Shown here: positions 45,403 through 52,318 of the stretch, one piece after another
Numbering within the stretch: the first letter of the stretch is position 1
How the letters are laid out: each line of letters opens with the position of its first letter
Source of the DNA: an uncultured Sphingomonadaceae bacterium
GTDB taxonomy: Bacteria > Pseudomonadota > Alphaproteobacteria > Sphingomonadales > Sphingomonadaceae
Direction: 5' to 3'
Assembly: GCA_937995515.1 (NCBI GenBank)
Contig: CALKJZ010000014.1
Coordinates: forward strand, 169,039 to 233,038
Length of the DNA stretch: 64,000 nucleotides
Program-made: the position numbers and the translations under genes
Notes under the pieces: model-generated
Told to the model about the DNA's origin: nothing
Seen by the model: the letters and a program-made list of their open reading frames with translations, nothing else
Database searches by the model: none

Positions 45403-46743
45403 ATGACCAGCCAGCCGCAGGCCGACGCGACCGCCACGCCACCCGCGCCCCCGACCGAGGGGCTGCTGCTGCCGCCGCCCACGGCGCTCGTCAATCATCC
45501 GCTGCGCGACCGGGTGGTCTCGGAAATGCACATGCGGCGCATGCCGGCGCTGAGGCCGCCCATGCTGATGGCGCAGGTGGTGCGGCTGATCGAGCCGCAG
45601 GACCTCGGCCGCGAGCGGGCCCATGGCGCGGCCATGCCCGGCGTGCCCCGGCAGGAGGCCTCGCCCACCGCCCGCCACCTCGCAGGCCGCGCTGCGGGCG
45701 ACATCGAATATGCATGGGAACGGCACAGCGAGGCGACGACCGCCACCGTCTTCCTGCCGCGGCCCGACAGCGACGTGTTTGCCCTGCGGCCGGAAGATGC
45801 CGAGGCGCTCGGCTGGCTCGGCACCGCGCCGGGCGGGGTCATCCGGGCGATCAAGGTGGGGATTGTGGCAACCGATGCCGAGGCCGAGGCGCTGGCCGAG
45901 CGGATCGGCTTTTCCGAGCCCGACCTCGTGTCGTGCCGGATCGGACGGATCCGCATCTGGTCGGACTTCCTACTGCACGGCGATGGCTATGGCCGTCTGC
46001 TGGTGGCCGCGAACGGCACGCCGCCCGCCGATCTCGGCCGGATCGTCCAGCGCATCCAGGAGGTGGGCAACTACCGCAACATGGCGCTCCTCGGGCTTCC
46101 GATCGCGCAGGAGAAATCGCGGCTGGTAGCCGAGGCGGAAGAGCGGCTGGTGACGATCGCTGCGCGCATGGCCGAAGGCGAGGGCGACCGCGCGCTGCTC
46201 GACGAGCTGTGCGAACTGTCGTCCGAGGTTGCCTCGATCAACGCCGCAACCGCCTTCCGGATGAGCGCGACCGCCGCCTATACCTCGATCGCGCTCGACC
46301 GGCTGCGCTCGCTGCCGCAGGAGGCGATCGAGGGCTACCCGACGCTCGAGGAATTCACCGAGCGGCGGCTGCTGCCGGCGGCCCGGACGTGCGAGAGCTT
46401 TTCCCGGCGGCTCGAGGCGCTCGCCCAGCGCATCGAGCGCGCGACCTCGCTCCTGCGCACGCGGGTGGAAATGGCGGTCCAGGATACCAACCTCGCCCTC
46501 CTCTCCTCGATGACGGAGAACGCCGCCCGGCAGGTGAAGCTGCAGCGGCTGGTGGAAGGCTTCTCGGTGATGGCGGTCAGCTATTACACCGTCGGGCTGC
46601 TCTTCTACCTGCTGAAGGGGGTGGCCCCACCCTTCCTCGGCCCGCCGGAACTGCTCACCGGCCTCCTCGTCGTGCCGGTGTTCGTCGCCGTGCTCCTCTA
46701 CATGCGCGCGCGCGTGCGGCAGATCGACGGCGGGCAGGACTGA
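45403..46743 (+). CDS. DUF3422-family membrane protein
   Basis: A 446-residue protein of the alphaproteobacterial and betaproteobacterial DUF3422 family. The N-terminal 230 residues are soluble (HPLRDRVVSEMHMRRMPALR, VQRIQEVGNYRNMALLGLP). A helical, probably coiled-coil region follows (about 245-390). Two C-terminal helices with a short loop (VMAVSYYTVGLLFYLLKGV and LLTGLLVVPVFVAVLLYMRA) anchor it in the inner membrane. Function unknown. Its stop overlaps the ABA4-like gene start. Confidence 0.87.
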   Translation: MTSQPQADATATPPAPPTEGLLLPPPTALVNHPLRDRVVSEMHMRRMPALRPPMLMAQVVRLIEPQDLGRERAHGAAMPGVPRQEASPTARHLAGRAAGDIEYAWERHSEATTATVFLPRPDSDVFALRPEDAEALGWLGTAPGGVIRAIKVGIVATDAEAEALAERIGFSEPDLVSCRIGRIRIWSDFLLHGDGYGRLLVAANGTPPADLGRIVQRIQEVGNYRNMALLGLPIAQEKSRLVAEAEERLVTIAARMAEGEGDRALLDELCELSSEVASINAATAFRMSATAAYTSIALDRLRSLPQEAIEGYPTLEEFTERRLLPAARTCESFSRRLEALAQRIERATSLLRTRVEMAVQDTNLALLSSMTENAARQVKLQRLVEGFSVMAVSYYTVGLLFYLLKGVAPPFLGPPELLTGLLVVPVFVAVLLYMRARVRQIDGGQD

Positions 46744-47198
46744 TGGAACAGGCCGAGCTCGTCTTCGCGATCGCCAACGGCATCGTGCTTGCAGGCTGGG
46801 CGGCGCTGCTTGTGGCCCCGCTGCGCCGCACCGCTGCCGTGCGCGCCGCGCGGCTGGCCGCAGCGCTGGTGGCCGGCATCTACGTGACGCTGGTCGCGCG
46901 CGGGCTCGCCCTCGGTCCGGGGCTGCCCGAGGGCGCGGGCTTTACCTCCCTTACCGGCGTGGAGGCGCTGCTTTCGACCCGGGCTGCGATCCTCGGCGGC
47001 TGGATCCACTTTCTCGCGTTCGACCTGTTCGTGGCCAGCTGGATGGTGGAAGATGCGCCCAGGGCCGGCGTGCCCCACCTCGTGATGCTGCCCGCCATCC
47101 TGCTTGCCCTGCTCGCGGGGCCGGCCGGGCTGCTTCTCTACCTGCTGCTTGCCGCCGGCTTCCGCCTGCGGCGCGGGCGCGCATCCGGCGCGGGCTGA
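46743..47198 (+). CDS. ABA4-like (DUF4281) membrane protein
   Basis: A 151-residue protein with four hydrophobic helices and the family stretch GGWIHFLAFDLFVASWMVED, followed by a fourth helix. Plant ABA4 is needed for neoxanthin synthesis, and related bacterial genes accompany carotenoid genes in some organisms. A carotenoid role here is inference. Translationally coupled to DUF3422 (TGATG), and it converges with ybaB with no gap between stops. Confidence 0.82.
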   Translation: MEQAELVFAIANGIVLAGWAALLVAPLRRTAAVRAARLAAALVAGIYVTLVARGLALGPGLPEGAGFTSLTGVEALLSTRAAILGGWIHFLAFDLFVASWMVEDAPRAGVPHLVMLPAILLALLAGPAGLLLYLLLAAGFRLRRGRASGAG

Positions 47199-47516
47199 TC
47201 AGGGCCGAAGGCCGGGCGGCAGCGGCAGGCTGGCTGTCAGCCCCTGCATGTGCCGGCCGGCCGCTTCCTCGGCTTTGGCGCGCGCATCGTTGAAGGCGGC
47301 CACGACGAGATCCTCGGTGATCTCCTTGCTGTCGGGCGCAAGCAGCGAGTCGTCGATCTCGACGCCCGTCACCCGCCCGCGCGCGCTTGCACGCACCTTC
47401 ACCAGCCCGCCGCCCGAGACACCTTCCACCTCGATCGCCTCGAGCGCGGCCTGCGCCTTTTCGATCTCGGCCTGCATGTTTGCGGCCATCTTCATGATAT
47501 CCTCGAGGTTCTTCAT
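47199..47516 (-). CDS. ybaB: YbaB/EbfC nucleoid-associated protein
   Basis: A 105-residue DNA-binding protein with the family pattern: MKNLEDIMKMAANMQAEIEK coiled start, VEGVSGGGLVKVRASARGRV core and DLVVAAFNDARAKAEE end. Located directly after dnaX with an ATGA overlap, the common dnaX-ybaB(-recR) arrangement; recR is not in this window. It is thought to help organise DNA and assist repair. Confidence 0.95.
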   Translation of the reverse strand: MKNLEDIMKMAANMQAEIEKAQAALEAIEVEGVSGGGLVKVRASARGRVTGVEIDDSLLAPDSKEITEDLVVAAFNDARAKAEEAAGRHMQGLTASLPLPPGLRP

Positions 47517-48985
47517 CCTGCCATCCTCTGCTGCTGGCCGTGCGCCACGTGGTCGGGGAACAGCGCGACAAGATCGGCCCCTGGAAAGCTCGCCATCAGC
47601 GCATCGACCACCGGGTGGGCGAGCGCGCGCGCCGGGGCCGCGCCAGCCGCGCGCGCGGTATCGGCGGGTGGAGCATCTGCGCGCGCAGCAGGCGGGGCGC
47701 GCCCGGGCGCGGCATCGGCGGGCGGGGCATCTGCGCTGGGCGCGGACGGGCCCACCGCCGGCTGCTGGGCGCCCGGGGCCGGTTCGCGCGCGCCCCCGTC
47801 CTCCCCGGACAGGCGGCCGAGCAGCGCCACGGGATCGGGCATGCCGGCACCATGCGCCATGCGCAGCAGGGCCATTTCGGCGGCATGGTCGGCGCGCGGC
47901 GCCTCGCGGATCTCGCCGTGGCCCTTCAGCGCCAGCTGCCAGAGCCGGTGCAGGAGGCCGAGATCGAGGGTTTCCGCCCAGCGCTCCACCGCCCCGCGCT
48001 CACCCTCGCCGAGGCCCGGGTCTGTCGCGCCGGAGATCGCCCGGCGGGTGGTGGCATGGATGAGCGCGAGCAGCCCCTCGAACAGGGCCAAGGGCTCGGC
48101 CCCGGCCGCGTGGGCCTCGGCAAAGGCCGCAAGCGCTGCGCGGGCGTCGGCCGCCAGCACGGCATCGAGCAGCAACACGACCGCGCGGCGGTCTGCAAGA
48201 CCGAGCATGGCCCGCACCGCATCGGCCGTCACCTGGCCGCCGCCCAGGGCGATCGCCTGGTCGAGGATCGAAAGCCCGTCGCGCACGCTGCCGTCGGCGG
48301 CCGCGGCAATGAGGTCGAGCGCCTCCGGCTCGGCCACCGCGCCCTCGGCGGCCGCCACCTCGGCAAAATGGGCCTGCAGCCGGGCGTGCGGCACGCGCTT
48401 CAGGTCGAACCGCTGGCAGCGCGAGAGGATGGTGGGGGGCACCTTGTCGACCTCGGTGGTCGCAAACACGAACTTGACGTGCGGCGGCGGCTCCTCGAGG
48501 GTTTTCAGGAGCGCGTTCCACGCGTTTTTCGAGAGCATGTGCACTTCGTCGATGATGTAGACCTTGAAGCGCGCCGAGGCCGGCTTGTAGCGCACCGCCT
48601 CGATGATCTCGCGCACGTCGTCGACCCCGGTGTTGGAGGCGGCGTCCATCTCCACCACATCGAGATGGGTGCCGGCGGCAATGCCGCGGCAGCTTTCGCA
48701 GCGGCCGCAGGGATGGATGGTCGGGCCGCCGGTGCCGTCGGGGCCGGTGCAGTTGATGGCCTTGGCGATGATCCGCGCGGTCGAGGTCTTGCCCACGCCG
48801 CGCACGCCGGTGAGCAGCCAGGCATGTGCAAGCCGGTTCTGGCGGATGGCGTTCGAAAGGGTCTGCACCACCGGTTCCTGGCCGATGAGGCCGGAGAAAT
48901 CCGCCGGGCGATACTTGCGCGCAAGAACGCGGTAGTGCGGCGCATCGCCTGCGGCCGGCGCGTCTGCGAACAGGTCCATGCGCAT
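47513..48985 (-). CDS. dnaX: DNA polymerase III tau/gamma subunit
   Basis: Clamp-loader ATPase of 490 residues. YRVLARKYRPADFSGLIGQE starts the AAA+ domain; Walker A GVRGVGKT is at 60-67; four zinc-binding cysteines are in NCTG through HPCGRCESCRG; Walker B KVYIIDEVHMLS and the sensor VFATTEVDKVPPTI follow. After the clamp-loader domains comes a Pro/Ala-rich linker and a short C-terminal piece (HPVVDALMASFPGADLV). That is shorter than many alphaproteobacterial tau forms. ATG at 48985 or 48979. It is preceded by the SRP RNA gene on the same strand. Confidence 0.95.
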   Translation of the reverse strand: MRMDLFADAPAAGDAPHYRVLARKYRPADFSGLIGQEPVVQTLSNAIRQNRLAHAWLLTGVRGVGKTSTARIIAKAINCTGPDGTGGPTIHPCGRCESCRGIAAGTHLDVVEMDAASNTGVDDVREIIEAVRYKPASARFKVYIIDEVHMLSKNAWNALLKTLEEPPPHVKFVFATTEVDKVPPTILSRCQRFDLKRVPHARLQAHFAEVAAAEGAVAEPEALDLIAAAADGSVRDGLSILDQAIALGGGQVTADAVRAMLGLADRRAVVLLLDAVLAADARAALAAFAEAHAAGAEPLALFEGLLALIHATTRRAISGATDPGLGEGERGAVERWAETLDLGLLHRLWQLALKGHGEIREAPRADHAAEMALLRMAHGAGMPDPVALLGRLSGEDGGAREPAPGAQQPAVGPSAPSADAPPADAAPGRAPPAARADAPPADTARAAGAAPARALAHPVVDALMASFPGADLVALFPDHVAHGQQQRMAG

Positions 48986-49055
48986 CCCGTGGCTGCGAAC
49001 GGCGCGGCAATCAAGGCCGCCCCCGGGCCGGGCCCGGAAAGCCGCGCCCGCCAGA

Positions 49056-49150
49056 GGGGTGGGAACCGGGGCGACCCAGGCCGGAATCGTTGCGGCTGCT
49101 TCCTTCCGGACCTGACCGGGTTGGCGAGCGGCCTGCCCGCCCCGGCTCCC
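49056..49150 (-). ncRNA. ffs: 4.5S RNA, bacterial small SRP RNA
   Basis: Read on the minus strand, the SRP core GGTCAGGTCCGGAAGGAAGC, with the GGAA tetraloop and the Ffh-binding internal loops, is at about 49116-49097. The ends pair: GGGAGCCGGGGCG (from 49150) with CGCCCCGGTTCCC (ending at 49061), allowing one wobble. The 3' end may extend to about 49056 (ACCCC). It forms the RNA part of the signal recognition particle with Ffh. Its place just before dnaX is frequent in bacteria. Confidence 0.95.
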
Positions 49151-49157
49151 GACCCGG

Positions 49158-49186
49158 TATATGGGCGCAGTTGCGCGGCGGTGCAA
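49158..49186 (-). promoter_or_regulatory. Promoter of the 4.5S RNA gene
   Basis: TTGCAC (49186-49181), 17-base spacer and CATATA (49163-49158) on the minus strand lie seven bases before the predicted RNA 5' end at 49150. Confidence 0.6.
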
Positions 49187-49191
49187 TCGCC

Positions 49192-50880
49192 TCAGCGCAG
49201 CCGCGGGCAGGGCGGCTCCTGCCCCCGCACCGCGGCGGGTCTTGCGGGCGCGGCGTCTGGCGCGGGCACAAGCCCACCGGGGAGCGTGCCGGAGACGGAG
49301 AACCGCACCGGCCGGCGCAGGCGCAGCTCGGAAACGGGCGGCGCGGCCGCAAGCGCTGCGCGCACGCTCGCCGGGCAGACGGTGGTGATGGTGCCCGCCA
49401 CGCGCAGCCGGCCGCCCTCTGCCGGCACCAGCGTAGCCTCGACGGCGGCCACCTCGCCGTGCGGATCAGCGATGGTCAGCCGGCCGACCTCGACCGTTCC
49501 GTCGCGTGCCCACCCGGCAAGGCTGGTGATCGGCCGGGCCGACGTCAGCTCGGATTCGAGGAGCACCCGCAGCGGATCGCCGTCGCCGATCCGCAGATCC
49601 TCCCCGCGCAGGACCAGCGCGGCCTGGGCCGGGCCGCGCGGCGAAGCCGGCCCCGCATCCAGCGCGGGCGCGGGCGTCTCGCGCAGGTGGGTCTCGAACC
49701 GCTCTGCCCGGATCGGCGCATCGATGAGCCCGGTCTCGATCTCGGCGCGGTCCCACACGCCGGAAAGCCGGCGGATCCGGCTGCCGTCGCGCCGCAGGCT
49801 CGCCCGGGCCGCAGGCCCGCCGACCTCGAGCCACAGACCGGCCAGCGGCAGCGAAATCCGGCCCCGGGGCGCATCGAGGGTCAGCACCTGCACCTCCGGC
49901 TTCCACGGCACCTGGTGGATGGTGACGGCCCCGGCGGCGAGCGCCGCCTCGAGCGCGACATCGCGGTAGCGGGCATCGACAGGCGCAAGCCGGACCTCGA
50001 GCCGGTAGGGCCAGCCGCCGCTGGCGATCCCGGTGCCCTCCGGCACGACGCGGGCGAGGTCGGCCACAAGCCGGTCGCGGTAGCCGTCCCACACCCACCA
50101 CCAGCCGATGCCGAACAGCAGCAGCGGCAGGAGCGCGGCCGCCAGCGGCACGCGCCGGGCGCGCGCTTTGCGGGTGACAGGCAGCGCCACGCTCCGCGGG
50201 TCGCGGTTGATGGCGGCGTGAACGGCGCGTTCGAGCCCGTCCCGGCCGAGGCCGGACGGCGCGATCGGCTCCTGGAAGGCCATGGTGACGATGCCGGGCC
50301 GTTTCACGAGGCCCCGGGGCCACAGGCGGCCCGCATCGTGGGCAACCGGCACCACCGGCAGGCCGAGCCCGGCCGCAAGCGCCGCAAGCCCGGCTCTCAG
50401 CGGCGGTGCGCTGCCGTGGGGCACGCGCGTGCCTTCGGGAAAGAGGATGATGGGGCGGCCGGCATCGGCGGCCTGCCGGGCCTCGCGCAGCATCGCGCGC
50501 AGCGCCGTGCCGCCCGCGCTGCGGTCGATGCCAATGCTGCCCTGCCGCCGGGCCACGAACCCCCAGACCGGGATGCGCAGCAGCTCGATCTTCATGATCG
50601 TGGCGGGCCGCTCGAACAGGGCAAGGAGAACCAGCGTCTCGAACGCCGAGCTGTGCTTGATGGCCACCAGCGCGCCAGCCTGGGGGACGGTGCCGCGCAC
50701 CTCCAGCCGCACGCCGAGGAGCGCCTCCGAACACCAGAGGAACCAGAGGCCCCACAACCGGGACACGCGGATGACCGCCCGCTGCGAAAGAAGGGCGGCC
50801 ACGGCTGCGACAAGGGCGAGCGGCACCGTCAGCCCGTAGAAGACAAGTGCGAACAGGAGCGAGCGGACAGGCGCCGTCAT
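49192..50880 (-). CDS. PlsC-type acyltransferase fused to a DUF2125-like domain
   Basis: One unbroken frame of 562 residues. Residues 1-230 are a 1-acylglycerol-3-phosphate acyltransferase: two N-terminal helices, the H-x4-E active motif in VAIKHSSAFETLVLLALF, then RRQGSIGIDRS and LFPEGTRVPHG. After a linker a second transmembrane helix (PLAAALLPLLLFGIGWWW, about 240-257) begins a beta-rich part to the end, like DUF2125 proteins (WPYRLEVRLAPVDARYRD, IHQVPWKPEVQVLTLDAPRG). The first part would make phosphatidic acid for membrane lipids. DUF2125 function is unknown. ATG overlaps the YdcF-like stop by four bases. Confidence 0.8.
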   Translation of the reverse strand: MTAPVRSLLFALVFYGLTVPLALVAAVAALLSQRAVIRVSRLWGLWFLWCSEALLGVRLEVRGTVPQAGALVAIKHSSAFETLVLLALFERPATIMKIELLRIPVWGFVARRQGSIGIDRSAGGTALRAMLREARQAADAGRPIILFPEGTRVPHGSAPPLRAGLAALAAGLGLPVVPVAHDAGRLWPRGLVKRPGIVTMAFQEPIAPSGLGRDGLERAVHAAINRDPRSVALPVTRKARARRVPLAAALLPLLLFGIGWWWVWDGYRDRLVADLARVVPEGTGIASGGWPYRLEVRLAPVDARYRDVALEAALAAGAVTIHQVPWKPEVQVLTLDAPRGRISLPLAGLWLEVGGPAARASLRRDGSRIRRLSGVWDRAEIETGLIDAPIRAERFETHLRETPAPALDAGPASPRGPAQAALVLRGEDLRIGDGDPLRVLLESELTSARPITSLAGWARDGTVEVGRLTIADPHGEVAAVEATLVPAEGGRLRVAGTITTVCPASVRAALAAAPPVSELRLRRPVRFSVSGTLPGGLVPAPDAAPARPAAVRGQEPPCPRLR

Positions 50881-51446
50881 GCGCCCGCTGCCCCGACCGG
50901 CGCGAGCAGCCGGATGCGCGAGGCGAGGAGCTTTGAATATTCGGCCGCAAGATGGGCAAGTGGCTTGCGGTCGGGCACGCCATCGCCCACCACCACCACC
51001 TCCGGCGCGAGCCGGGCGCGCACCTCGCCCATGGCGCGCGGCAGGTGGTGGTTGGCGGTCACCAGCCGCACCGACCGGTGCCCCTGCCGCGCCACCCACT
51101 CGGCCACTTCCTCGGCATTGGCACGGGTGTTCTCGGCGGCGAAGCCGAGATCGATGCAGCAGGCGAGGAGCGTCGCCGGCACCCCTGCCGCCGAGCCGAG
51201 ATCCCGCGGGCGGACGGACTTGTCGACCCCCGACACGAGCATGCGCTTGGCCGAGCCGGCCTGCATCACCTCGACCCCGCGGGCGAGCCGGCCCGACCCG
51301 CCGGTGAGCACCACGACGCCATCGGTTGCGCGCGCCAGCGGCGCCGGGCCGGGAAGCGCGAGGAGGTACCAGACAAAGCCGAGCGCCCATGCCAAAAGCC
51401 CGGCAGCGGCAATCCGGGCCGCGATCCCGCCGGGGCCGACCGGCAT
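50877..51446 (-). CDS. YdcF/DUF218-family membrane-anchored protein
   Basis: About 189 residues. An N-terminal helix (AAGLLAWALGFVWYLLAL) anchors a DUF218 domain with VVVLTGGSGRLARGVEVM, LVSGVDKS, ENTRANAEEVAEW and VRLVTANHHLPRAM. SanA/ElyC/YdcF relatives act in envelope integrity. ATG at 51446 is used; a GTG at 51473 would add nine residues. It precedes the acyltransferase fusion in a two-gene operon. In many alphaproteobacteria this pair follows ftsE-ftsX, which are absent here. Confidence 0.85.
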   Translation of the reverse strand: MPVGPGGIAARIAAAGLLAWALGFVWYLLALPGPAPLARATDGVVVLTGGSGRLARGVEVMQAGSAKRMLVSGVDKSVRPRDLGSAAGVPATLLACCIDLGFAAENTRANAEEVAEWVARQGHRSVRLVTANHHLPRAMGEVRARLAPEVVVVGDGVPDRKPLAHLAAEYSKLLASRIRLLAPVGAAGA

Positions 51447-51615
51447 GCTGGCACGTCGGGACGAGGGAGGCACGCAGCGGGCTTACCTGCCGCGGGGCCC
51501 CTCGGCAATCGCCGCCGCGGCCGCTGCCGGCGCGCCGGGGCGAGTCTCCCTGGCGGTGGGCCGAACCGGCGCCCGGATTCCCTTGCGCGCAAGATCTGGT
51601 AATCAACAGGCCGGA

Positions 51616-52311
51616 ATGCAGCTCGCCTGCCCCACATGTGGCGCCCGCTACGTGCTCGACGAGGCCCTTGCCACGCGCGTGCGGGAAAGCGGGCGGCCAG
51701 TCTGCTGCCGCAGCTGCGCAACGACGTGGCGGCCGTGCGCCGGCCCGCCGGATGTGCCGCCCGAGGCCGCCCCGCCACGCAGAAGGACGCAGCGGAACCT
51801 TGCGCGCGCCGGAGCCGTGGCGGCTGTCCTGCTTCTGGCCAGCGTCGGCGCGGCCGGGGCAATGCTTGCCCCGAGGGAAATCCGGGCCGGGGCTGCAGCC
51901 CGCGCTGCCGGGCTCGCCGCCACGGCCTCGGCGTGGGCCGGGGCGGCCATCGCCGCGGCCGGCGAAGGGCTGCCATGGCCCCGGCAGCCGCTCGTTGCGC
52001 TGCCGCCGCCTGCGACCCCGCTTGCCATCGAGGCGGCCTCGGCGCGGCGGCTGGCCGCTTCGGGCGGCACCGTGTGGGACGTCGAGGCCACCCTGCGGAA
52101 CCCGACGGACCGGCCGCTCCGCGTCCCGCCGGTCGAGGTCGTGCTCGTCTCCGCCGCCGGCGAAACGGTCGCGCGCAGCCGCCTCCTGCCACCCGCGCCA
52201 ACACTGCCTGGCGGGCAGGCGCTCGCCGTCAGCGCCGCCACACTCGACCCGGCGCGCACGGCCGAGCGCGTGATCCTGCGCCTCAACCCGCAGGGGCTCG
52301 CGCGCCCCTGA
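51616..52311 (+). CDS. MJ0042-type zinc-ribbon membrane protein (DUF3426-like)
   Basis: A 231-residue protein with an N-terminal zinc ribbon: CPTCGARYVLDEAL and CCRSCATTW, giving two CxxC pairs. A Pro/Arg linker and a transmembrane helix (AGAVAAVLLLASVGAAGAML, about 63-82) follow. The C-terminal extracytoplasmic domain (WDVEATLRNPTDRPLRVPPV, RSRLLPPAPTLPGGQALAV) resembles DUF3426. Function unknown. It is divergent from the YdcF gene. Confidence 0.85.
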   Translation: MQLACPTCGARYVLDEALATRVRESGRPVCCRSCATTWRPCAGPPDVPPEAAPPRRRTQRNLARAGAVAAVLLLASVGAAGAMLAPREIRAGAAARAAGLAATASAWAGAAIAAAGEGLPWPRQPLVALPPPATPLAIEAASARRLAASGGTVWDVEATLRNPTDRPLRVPPVEVVLVSAAGETVARSRLLPPAPTLPGGQALAVSAATLDPARTAERVILRLNPQGLARP

Positions 52312-52318
52312 GCGGCGC

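Noticed and set aside
49090..52311. A 1073-codon + strand open frame from the SRP RNA to the zinc-ribbon gene
   Set aside because: Coding character begins only at the ATG at 51616; the rest is antisense to dnaX-side RNA, the acyltransferase fusion and ydcF.
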